64,000 nucleotides of DNA, taken from NCBI GenBank assembly GCA_028736075.1, contig CP117875.1, forward strand, positions 2,542,001-2,606,000. The letters are read 5' to 3'. Shown here piece after piece: positions 28,341-35,202 of this stretch. The position numbers and the translations under genes were made by a program. Positions within the stretch are counted from its first letter, which is position 1. Every line of letters starts with the position of its first letter. Source of the stretch: Chryseobacterium sp. KACC 21268. Its GTDB lineage: Bacteria > Bacteroidota > Bacteroidia > Flavobacteriales > Weeksellaceae. The notes below the pieces were generated by a model. It did not search any database. It was not told the origin of the DNA and was given only the letters and a program-made list of their open reading frames with translations.

Positions 28341-29933
28341 TTATCGTTTCAAAAGTTTCAAAGTTTTGACAACACTTTTTCCTTCCATTAATTTTAGAAG
28401 ATAGATTCCGCTTGGTTTTCCAGATAAGTCGATTTTATTTATCTTATTTTCAAATTTGCCCCTTGAAATAAAGGAACCATTGGAAGAAAATAATTCGAAC
28501 TTGAGATTGTTTTTTATGATTTCTACATCAATTTTAAAAATATCCTGCGAAGGATTTGGATAAACTTTGATTTGATTTGTTAAGGCATCTTCTGAAGTTC
28601 CTAAAATTAATGCTGGATAACTATCTAAAACCATTGCCTCAGAATTTATAGGATCCAGCCATTTTTTAAGTTGTGTATCCCAAGTTCTGCCGCCATCCCA
28701 AGAAACATCTAGCCTTCCGTACTGATAATAGCCACCTTGGTATGTTGTACCATTACAAAAACTTGGACCACAGCAAAGTTGACCTGTTATTTTTCCCTCA
28801 TTATTAAATAAAGGTGAGCCAGAAGAACCAGCCTCAGCAAAGCCGATTTCCCAGTTATTCACCTGCCACATATTTTCTTGTAGGGATGGACTGCTACCTC
28901 TGCTCACCTTCATAATATCTCCTGCAGGATGATGTATTCCAAAAACCCAGGGAGATACATTTCTTGTTCTGTCCCAGCCTGCCCAAACCGTTTCCCACAC
29001 CTCGGGGATTTCAGAATTTATCTCTACGAGACAAAAATCAGCAATCTCTCTTCTGGCCCTAAGAGTCGCACCACTGATGGAATGATAATCTGTATTACTA
29101 ACACTATCTTCCGTGGTAGCACAAACTGCATTGGTGCTAATCCAGTTGAATCTAAAGGCCCAGGTTGAAGGATCGGAATAGCAATGATTGGCCGTTAAAA
29201 AATATGGTTTTTTATCATTTGCTGTATTATTGATCAATGCTCCCGAACACATTGCTGCGCCATCCACCAAAACTAAACCGATTGATTTTTTCAAAACATT
29301 TTTCAAAGGATCTGCATCATTTCCGATTGAGCAATTCACATCGATATTACAGTCAGAAGATGCATTTAAATTGCCGCCCGAACGATAACCGTGTGTTATA
29401 TTTTTAATTGTGAATGACCCTTTGCCTGTTTGAGATGCGGGTTCGAAATATTCTAGAATAACATCATCTCCTTTCACGATCCAGGTTCCTAATGTTCTGC
29501 TTTTATTATTTTGAGTGAAAGTGTAAGCACCTAGAAGATCGGTTTTATCATTGTTATATAAAAACAGTTTCGCACCAATTGGAAGGAAAAAATCTTTCAG
29601 AATGAAATTCATAGTTACCGCTTCTTTAGAACTAAATCTGATTCTCCAAATTCTATCGCCATTGGATAAAGTTTCCCAGAGGCCGGAATTTTGAAGACTG
29701 TAGTTTACCTCAAATTTGTGCCCGAACCGAAATGGAATATCTATAATCTTATCATTTATTTTATCTTCATTTTGAATCGATTTTAAATCAAAAAAGGGAA
29801 GATTAATTGCGGGTAGTTTTTGGATATTTTGCAACTCCCAGCTTTTAGGTTTTCCTTCATTAGTAACTTGTGATTGAAACTGATGAAATGTTAAGAAAAA
29901 AATAAAAATTGCGAAAACGGAATTCAAGTTCAT
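28341..29933 (-). CDS. secreted trypsin-like serine protease with T9SS sorting domain
   Basis: 530 aa, lysyl-endopeptidase-like (Achromobacter protease I family). Signal peptide of about 21 residues; an N-terminal pro-region of ~200 residues; then the protease with the triad His in YFLTANHCY, Asp in IADFCLVEI and Ser in EAGSSGSPLF. Several cysteines (CNIDVNCSIG, LCCGPSFCNG) fit disulfides seen in this family. The final ~80 residues (YPNPSQDIFKI ... PSGIYLLKLMEGK) are a T9SS type A sorting domain. Extracellular peptidase; cleavage after Lys is a guess from the family. Confidence 0.9.
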   Translation of the reverse strand: MNLNSVFAIFIFFLTFHQFQSQVTNEGKPKSWELQNIQKLPAINLPFFDLKSIQNEDKINDKIIDIPFRFGHKFEVNYSLQNSGLWETLSNGDRIWRIRFSSKEAVTMNFILKDFFLPIGAKLFLYNNDKTDLLGAYTFTQNNKSRTLGTWIVKGDDVILEYFEPASQTGKGSFTIKNITHGYRSGGNLNASSDCNIDVNCSIGNDADPLKNVLKKSIGLVLVDGAAMCSGALINNTANDKKPYFLTANHCYSDPSTWAFRFNWISTNAVCATTEDSVSNTDYHSISGATLRARREIADFCLVEINSEIPEVWETVWAGWDRTRNVSPWVFGIHHPAGDIMKVSRGSSPSLQENMWQVNNWEIGFAEAGSSGSPLFNNEGKITGQLCCGPSFCNGTTYQGGYYQYGRLDVSWDGGRTWDTQLKKWLDPINSEAMVLDSYPALILGTSEDALTNQIKVYPNPSQDIFKIDVEIIKNNLKFELFSSNGSFISRGKFENKINKIDLSGKPSGIYLLKLMEGKSVVKTLKLLKR

Positions 29934-29986
29934 ATTTGTTTATTTTTTAACGTAATGGAAAATTGGATATTTAAAGATTTCATCTC

Positions 29987-30631
29987 TTAATTATAAATCC
30001 ACATCAATACAGGCTTATTAGAATTCTTAATCAATGGATCAATTTCTTTGAATGCATTGTTGGAAACTGTGGGACAACCCCAACCTTCTGGCGAACCTTT
30101 TGGATAGACTTCCTCATCGCTCATTATTTCCCAGGAATGAAACACGATGATCCTTTTAAGTGCATTGTTGTTGGTTTCTTCCAAGCCGTGCATCAAATAT
30201 TTGATATTGACGCCCCAATTGCTGTAACCTCTGGCACCTATTTTATATTTTCCTAATGACGAAAGATGGCTATTGTCTTTGTTGCTGAAACCTGGATTTT
30301 CTTTTGTATCATCTTCACTCCAAGATGAAGTTCCGCAACCGTCACCGACCAAATATCGCTGCGAGATCTCGCTCTTTTTTAAATCATAAATAAAAAAACG
30401 TTTCAATCCAGAATGCAAACTCATATCTATCAGAATGCAAAAATCTGTGTTGAAGTTTTTGGCTTTGCAAAATTCTAAAGCTTCTTTGGCTTTCTGATTT
30501 GTTTTCGAAATATCGATTTCTGGTTTTGTTGTCGTAACTGAATTATTGACAATTGGGATCAGCTTGTTCAAATTTTCTTTTTGACAACCTAAAATAAAGA
30601 TTGAAAAAAAAAGAACGAAAAACACTTTCAT
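29987..30631 (-). CDS. L,D-transpeptidase-like (YkuD_2) lipoprotein
   Basis: 214 aa. Lipobox FILGC (Cys16), then a murein L,D-transpeptidase catalytic-like domain: FHSWEIM (His) and GSPEGWGCPTVSN (catalytic Cys in the usual GC motif). Members are annotated as murein L,D-transpeptidase catalytic domain family proteins; the reaction would be crosslinking or modifying peptidoglycan in the periplasm. The start codon lies 2 nt after the TIGR02117 gene, so the two are co-transcribed. Confidence 0.83.
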   Translation of the reverse strand: MKVFFVLFFSIFILGCQKENLNKLIPIVNNSVTTTKPEIDISKTNQKAKEALEFCKAKNFNTDFCILIDMSLHSGLKRFFIYDLKKSEISQRYLVGDGCGTSSWSEDDTKENPGFSNKDNSHLSSLGKYKIGARGYSNWGVNIKYLMHGLEETNNNALKRIIVFHSWEIMSDEEVYPKGSPEGWGCPTVSNNAFKEIDPLIKNSNKPVLMWIYN

Positions 30632-30633
30632 TT

Positions 30634-31311
30634 TTACTTATAATGTCTGAAAATCCCAAAGTCTGTCGGCGTCCAAAATGCAGCCTTTTGTCCAGCTACT
30701 TTTAGTCCGTCATTTGCCCAAGTGTTGCAAGTGTATGTGAAGTTGTAGCTTCCTTTTGCATCATAAAAGGCATCATTGTTTCCGTACACGGCGTCGGTTT
30801 TTATGAATTGATAATTGCCGGAAGCATCTTTGTCGAATTTCTCATCAATGAATTTGATCAAGGCTTGGTATTGTTTCTCGGTCAGCATTATTTTTTTGCA
30901 GTCTTCTCCAATCTTCAAATCGTTGTAGTACGTACAGTGCATGGCAGATTCACTCAACCAAAATGCGGCATTGAAGGCTGTTGAGAATTTGAGGTCGGCC
31001 CAAGTTGGTGTGTTGAGATAAAATCCCTTGTCGCCCCAGCCGAACGAAATAAACTTGAATTTTTCTTGCTTGGATTTTGTGTTGCTGTACGGTAATTTGG
31101 TACTCCAGTCAATAAATTCCGTTTTCACAGGAACCACCAGATCGGTATGAACGCCATTGGTCAAAATGTAGGCTTCGATGACTTTCGGATCATTGGTTTT
31201 TTCCGCAGAAACGGGAATTAATGGAAGTACAACTCCCAAAATAATATACAAAAAAACGGCTCCGAGTATGAAGCCGATTATTTTTAAGGTTAGAATTAAT
31301 GTTCTTTTCAT
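30634..31311 (-). CDS. TIGR02117/DUF2459 family protein
   Basis: 225 aa. One N-terminal membrane helix (~8-28), then the DUF2459 domain: ILTNGVHTDLVVPV, FGWGDKGFYLNTPTWADLK, AMHCTYYN and a C-terminal TCNTWANDGLKVAG. The Cys and His in these blocks hint at a cysteine-peptidase or NlpC-like site but this is not proven. First gene of a two-gene unit with the L,D-transpeptidase-like protein, so a cell-wall role is plausible. Confidence 0.85.
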   Translation of the reverse strand: MKRTLILTLKIIGFILGAVFLYIILGVVLPLIPVSAEKTNDPKVIEAYILTNGVHTDLVVPVKTEFIDWSTKLPYSNTKSKQEKFKFISFGWGDKGFYLNTPTWADLKFSTAFNAAFWLSESAMHCTYYNDLKIGEDCKKIMLTEKQYQALIKFIDEKFDKDASGNYQFIKTDAVYGNNDAFYDAKGSYNFTYTCNTWANDGLKVAGQKAAFWTPTDFGIFRHYK

Positions 31312-31449
31312 CTTATTGGGTTTCCCGAATCGTGCGAACTATAAAGATAATAAAATTATTCAAACAAAATCAAGTTGTTAATTTTTTTTAATAATTCTTG
31401 GTTTTATGGAATTTTATGATGAAATTTAATAGCGAAAAAACATTAGAAT

Positions 31450-31530
31450 ATGCCGAAAAACCGCCAATCCAACAAAAGAAAAACCATAAGAGTAAAAGTT
31501 GCCCCAAAAAGAGTTCAGAAAAGAAAATAA
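31450..31530 (+). CDS. possible 26-aa very basic peptide
   Basis: ATG at 31450 gives MPKNRQSNKRKTIRVKVAPK plus RVQKRK and a stop at 31530: 12 of 26 residues are Lys or Arg. It lies in the gap between the convergent-side end of queG and the TIGR02117 gene, on the opposite strand. The composition is that of a ribosome- or RNA-binding peptide, but AT-rich DNA can produce Lys/Arg-rich frames by chance. Confidence 0.4.
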   Translation: MPKNRQSNKRKTIRVKVAPKRVQKRK

Positions 31531-31544
31531 TGGTAAAAGGGATT

Positions 31545-32468
31545 TCACTCTGACAGAAAATCAAGATTCCTTTTAAGTCCTGAAAACTTAGTTCTCTTCA
31601 CCGCAGACTTTTTGAAAACCGAGGAAAAAATTTCTTGGGTGATGTCCTTCCACTCTTGTTTTGTGAAGTTTTTGATCTCAGAATTAGGCCGGAATTTCTC
31701 TTCCAAAGTTGGTGCAGAAAACCTGTTCCAAGGACAGACATCCTGACAAATGTCGCAGCCGAACATCCAATCTTCCATCTTATCCTTGAAGAAATCCGGG
31801 ATAAGATCCTTCAACTCTATTGTTGCGTAGGAAATGCATTTGCTACCGTCTATGATTTTATCCGAAACAATGGCTTGAGTGGGACAAGCATCGATGCATT
31901 TGGTGCAGCTTCCGCAATGATCCGTCACTTCAAAGTCTTGGATTAATTCCAAATCGCAGATAATCTCCGCCAGAAAGTAAAACGATCCGTTTTTCTTTGT
32001 AATCAAATTAGAATTTTTCCCAACCCAACCAATTCCTGATTTCTTAGCCCAAGCCTTTTCCAAAACTGGTGCAGAATCTACAAAAACGCGGAATGCAAAC
32101 TCCCCTATTTCATCTTGAAGTTCGGCAACCAATGTTCTCAATTTTTCCTTGATCACATCGTGGTAATCTTCGCCATAAGCATATTTTGCAAGCTTAAAAT
32201 CAGGATTAGTCTGTGTTTCTTCCGGGAAATAATTATAACTGAGTGAAATCACAGATTTCGAACCTTCTACCAACAGTCTTGGATCCAGTCTTTTATCAAA
32301 ATGATTTTCCATATAGCGCATTTCGCCGTGAAAATTATTCTCGAGCCATTGTTCCAAACGTGGCGCTTCTTCTTCCAGAAAATCCGCTTTGGAAATACCG
32401 CAGGACTGAAAACCAAAAGCCAATGCTTTGGATTTAATCAAATTGCTGTATTTCTCCTGATTGTTCAT
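31545..32468 (-). CDS. queG: epoxyqueuosine reductase
   Basis: 307 aa cobalamin-dependent enzyme that reduces epoxyqueuosine to queuosine in tRNA, the last step of the pathway. N-terminal catalytic region contains [20 protein letters not shown] with the catalytic Asp; two 4Fe-4S clusters are bound by [15 protein letters not shown] and [13 protein letters not shown]. Cytoplasmic. Other queuosine genes are not in the window. Confidence 0.96.
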   Translation of the reverse strand: MNNQEKYSNLIKSKALAFGFQSCGISKADFLEEEAPRLEQWLENNFHGEMRYMENHFDKRLDPRLLVEGSKSVISLSYNYFPEETQTNPDFKLAKYAYGEDYHDVIKEKLRTLVAELQDEIGEFAFRVFVDSAPVLEKAWAKKSGIGWVGKNSNLITKKNGSFYFLAEIICDLELIQDFEVTDHCGSCTKCIDACPTQAIVSDKIIDGSKCISYATIELKDLIPDFFKDKMEDWMFGCDICQDVCPWNRFSAPTLEEKFRPNSEIKNFTKQEWKDITQEIFSSVFKKSAVKRTKFSGLKRNLDFLSE

Positions 32469-32581
32469 TTACAGCGCAAAATTAATGTTTTAAAATTTGA
32501 TATTTTTTATAATAAAGTTTTCAATATTTTAAAAATTTATATTGTAATTTTGTTAGTATTAAAATGTAAAAAATAAAAATT

Positions 32582-32869
32582 ATGGCTTTAGAAGATGTTT
32601 TAAGAGCAGGAAATTATCACTTGATTGATGTGCGTGAACCCTTGGAATTGGAAATGAACGGACACATCGAGGAAGCTCAAAATATCCCATTGGGAGAATT
32701 GGAAGACAGAAAACAAGAAGTTATCAACCTGAGCGGTACTAAGATTTTCTTCTGCAGATCAGGAAACAGATCAGGAAAAGCGGCAGAATATTTTAAATCA
32801 GAAGGATTGACTGATGTTTACAACGGCGGCGGTTATGTAGATCTAAAAGAAGTTTTGGATAATCTCTAG
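32582..32869 (+). CDS. single-domain rhodanese (sulfurtransferase)
   Basis: 95 aa. LIDVREPLELEMNGHI and the active-site loop FFCRSGNRSGKAAEYF with the catalytic Cys58. GlpE/PspE size, no signal peptide, so cytoplasmic. Likely moves sulfane sulfur; partner unknown. Transcribed away from queG and followed by its own terminator. Confidence 0.92.
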   Translation: MALEDVLRAGNYHLIDVREPLELEMNGHIEEAQNIPLGELEDRKQEVINLSGTKIFFCRSGNRSGKAAEYFKSEGLTDVYNGGGYVDLKEVLDNL

Positions 32870-32889
32870 AACAGACTTTCTATAAAGTA

Positions 32890-32927
32890 AAAGCGTCCTG
32901 AAATCTAAATTTCAGGACGCTTCTTTT
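32890..32927. terminator. rho-independent terminator
   Basis: AAGCGTCCTGAAAT / ATTTCAGGACGCTT stem and a T run. It lies between the rhodanese gene and the small minus-strand lipoprotein gene and touches the latter's stop codon. Confidence 0.85.
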
Positions 32928-33091
32928 TAGTTTTTACCCCTTGATAATAACCATAATACCAAGCCTACAATTCCGACTACGACGATGATTCCCCACCACA
33001 TACCGGCTTTGAAAATAGTTTCTACTGCTTCACAGCTAGTCAACATTCCTGCTAATAAAAACAATGGAATGAAATTCATATATTTTTTCAT
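32927..33091 (-). CDS. small membrane lipoprotein
   Basis: 54 aa. Starts MKKYMNFIPLFLLAGMLTSC with a lipobox-like end at Cys20, then EAVETIFKAGMWWGIIVV ... GLVLWLLSRGKN, a second hydrophobic helix. The FKAGMWWGI pattern recurs in tiny Flavobacteriia proteins that databases often label, without evidence, phosphatidate cytidylyltransferase; it is far too short for that enzyme. Envelope protein of unknown role. Confidence 0.7.
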   Translation of the reverse strand: MKKYMNFIPLFLLAGMLTSCEAVETIFKAGMWWGIIVVVGIVGLVLWLLSRGKN

Positions 33092-33191
33092 AGTAATAAA
33101 ATTTGTGAGTTAAATTCAAACTTTGCGCCAAAGCCTGTTGATCATTGATAAATACTGATTTTTATAAAATTTACAATAAGTTTATAAAATT

Positions 33192-33221
33192 AAAAAAGCC
33201 ACCAAATCCGGTGGCTTTTTT
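33192..33221. terminator. bidirectional rho-independent terminator
   Basis: AAAAAAGCCACC / GGTGGCTTTTTT stem with a 6-base loop. Lies just after the small gene ending at 33220. Confidence 0.8.
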
Positions 33222-33345
33222 ATGCTTTGACAACTGCTTTATCCTGCGATTTTTTGGCTTGCCTTTCTTCAAATTTTTTAACGACATATCCAATGATAAA
33301 GGGCGCTGCCCACGTCAATACTGTTCTAATTAGTCTAGGGTTCAT
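33220..33345 (-). CDS. 41-aa membrane-associated hypothetical protein
   Basis: MNPRLIRTVLTWAAPFIIGY then VVKKFEERQAKKSQDKAVVK and a final Ala: one hydrophobic helix followed by a strongly charged tail. Its stop codon sits at the foot of a strong terminator hairpin, as expected of a real gene end. Not recognised; it is one of three tiny membrane proteins clustered here. Confidence 0.6.
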   Translation of the reverse strand: MNPRLIRTVLTWAAPFIIGYVVKKFEERQAKKSQDKAVVKA

Positions 33346-33461
33346 AATTTTAAATTTCAGAAAAAATTGCAAGAAGTGCGCCATTATATAATTGGATCAC
33401 TAAATGTGAGATATTCTGATATTAAAGCGATTTTATTATCTTGCTTAAAATTCATACAATT

Positions 33462-33662
33462 ATGTTATTAGCCATTATATTTCCATTTTTGTCTTTCTTC
33501 TTTCGAGGAAAAATAATTACTGCAGTTATTTGTTTTATATTGCAGATCACCGTTTTAGGCTGGCTTCCTGCTGCAATCTGGGCTGCGATGTCTCTGAGTA
33601 ATGAGAGAGCTGAGAAACGGAATGAGAAGTTGATTCGTGCTGTGAGGGAAAATAGGAATTAA
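33462..33662 (+). CDS. YqaE/Pmp3-like small membrane protein
   Basis: 66 aa from ATG 33462 (a TTG 21 bp upstream gives a longer form). Two hydrophobic helices: LLAIIFPFLSFFFRGKIITA and CFILQITVLGWLPAAIWAA, then a charged tail RAEKRNEKLIRAVREN. The helix-FPF...LGWLPAAIWA pattern is that of the YqaE/Pmp3 family of stress-induced membrane proteolipids. Confidence 0.75.
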   Translation: MLLAIIFPFLSFFFRGKIITAVICFILQITVLGWLPAAIWAAMSLSNERAEKRNEKLIRAVRENRN

Positions 33663-33715
33663 CGAGTAAAGTTAATGGTGAACGGAAGGGCTAATGTAAG
33701 ACCACATCAAAGAAT

Positions 33716-33748
33716 AAAAAAGGATGAGCCCTCGCCCATCCTTTTTTA
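33716..33748. terminator. bidirectional rho-independent terminator
   Basis: AAAAAGGATG / CATCCTTTTT stem, inner GC pair, flanked by A and T runs, between the convergent Pmp3-like and delta-60 repeat genes. Confidence 0.8.
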
Positions 33749-33767
33749 TTTAAAGTCTTATTATTTA

Positions 33768-35180
33768 CTAGTCTTTAATAAATTTAAAACTTTTGATTCC
33801 CTTATCTGTTTCAACTTTCAGAATATAATTTCCCTGGAGTAATCCTTTCACATTAATTTTTTTGAGCGCTCTTGAAGACATTACCTGATTGCCAGTCATA
33901 TCATAAATCGTGATATTCTTGATCTCAGAGTCTTTGGTTTTGATATTTATGATATCCGTTGCTGGATTTGGATAGAAAGAAATTTTAGTTCCATTCGCAT
34001 TTTCTACAGACAAATCATCTCCCAATAGCAATCTAGCAATTCGGTTTCTTGTGACACCATTATAGTTATCAAAATTACCTCCAATCAAAATTTTTGAATC
34101 TGACTGAAGCACTATCGAATTCACGGTAGCAGTACTAACACCTGTTCCTGAAGTGAAGCTCGTATCCAAGCTACCATCGGCATTCAATCTTAAAATACTG
34201 CTTGTGCTTATTCCATTGTATTTAGTTATATATCCGCCAACTAAAATTTTCCCATTTGTTTGTAAAACAATACTTTCAATATGATTGTTTGGTGTAATAG
34301 TATTGCCATTTGTAAAAGTATTATCAATTGTTCCGTCCTGATTCAGTCTGGCAATTCGGTTTCTGGGATTGCCATCGTAAGAAGTAAGTTGACCACTGAT
34401 CAAAATTTTGCCGTCTGGCTGGATGATAATCTTGGATATAGAATCATTTGTTCCCGATCCGGTTTCGAAGGTCGTATCAAGACTACCATCAGAATTTAGT
34501 CTGGCAATTCGTGTAGAGCTCGTTCCATTGTAGGATGTAAAATCTCCACCAATTAATATCTTACCATCGGATTGCACAGCTAAGGCAGTAACTGCCGAGT
34601 CTACTCCAGTACCGATATTGAATGAATTATCAATACTTCCATCTGCATTTAATCTGACCAGATTATTTTTTACAACGCCATTGAAAGATGTAAAATATCC
34701 ACCCACAAGAATTTTATTATCAGATTGTACCGCAATCGTAAAAATGACAGGATGATTCTGTGCACCTGTTTCGGGATTAAAAGTGGTATCAAGAGTACCA
34801 TTTTCATTTAATCTTGCAATACCTCTTCTTGGACTCCCATCATACGAAGTAAACTCTCCCCCTATTAAAATTTTACGATCTGTTTGTAATACAATACTAT
34901 AAATTCTTGCAAAAAATTCTTCATTCATAGCTCCTGTGAGCGGATTGAAGCTTGAATCCAGACTTCCGTTTTCATTTAGTCTTGCGACTCCTCTTCTGGT
35001 AATGCCATTGTAATCAGTAAAAAATCCGCCAATTAGAATTTTATTGTCGGGCTGTAAGGCAAGTGATACGATACTCATATCTGGACCAATTCCGGGATCG
35101 AATGTCGTGTCTAAAGTACCAGCCTGAGCAGGAAGAATCAGAGATGACACTAAGCAAATTACTAAAAAGAAGTTTTTCAT
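33768..35180 (-). CDS. delta-60 repeat protein with T9SS sorting domain
   Basis: 470 aa from ATG 35180 (MKNFFLVICLVSSLILPAQA, a clean signal peptide). Seven delta-60 repeats (DUF5122), each with a (V/A)LQ(P/S/T)(D/N)xKIL(I/V)GG core and ARLNxxGSLDTTF: a beta-propeller-like array. The C-terminal ~70 residues (YPNPATDIINI ... LQGNYILKVETDKG) are a T9SS type A sorting domain. Extracellular; ligand unknown. It begins 22 bp after the M16 peptidase gene, so possibly co-transcribed. Confidence 0.9.
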   Translation of the reverse strand: MKNFFLVICLVSSLILPAQAGTLDTTFDPGIGPDMSIVSLALQPDNKILIGGFFTDYNGITRRGVARLNENGSLDSSFNPLTGAMNEEFFARIYSIVLQTDRKILIGGEFTSYDGSPRRGIARLNENGTLDTTFNPETGAQNHPVIFTIAVQSDNKILVGGYFTSFNGVVKNNLVRLNADGSIDNSFNIGTGVDSAVTALAVQSDGKILIGGDFTSYNGTSSTRIARLNSDGSLDTTFETGSGTNDSISKIIIQPDGKILISGQLTSYDGNPRNRIARLNQDGTIDNTFTNGNTITPNNHIESIVLQTNGKILVGGYITKYNGISTSSILRLNADGSLDTSFTSGTGVSTATVNSIVLQSDSKILIGGNFDNYNGVTRNRIARLLLGDDLSVENANGTKISFYPNPATDIINIKTKDSEIKNITIYDMTGNQVMSSRALKKINVKGLLQGNYILKVETDKGIKSFKFIKD

Positions 35181-35202
35181 GGTTATAAGTTTTTTTCTTT
35201 GA

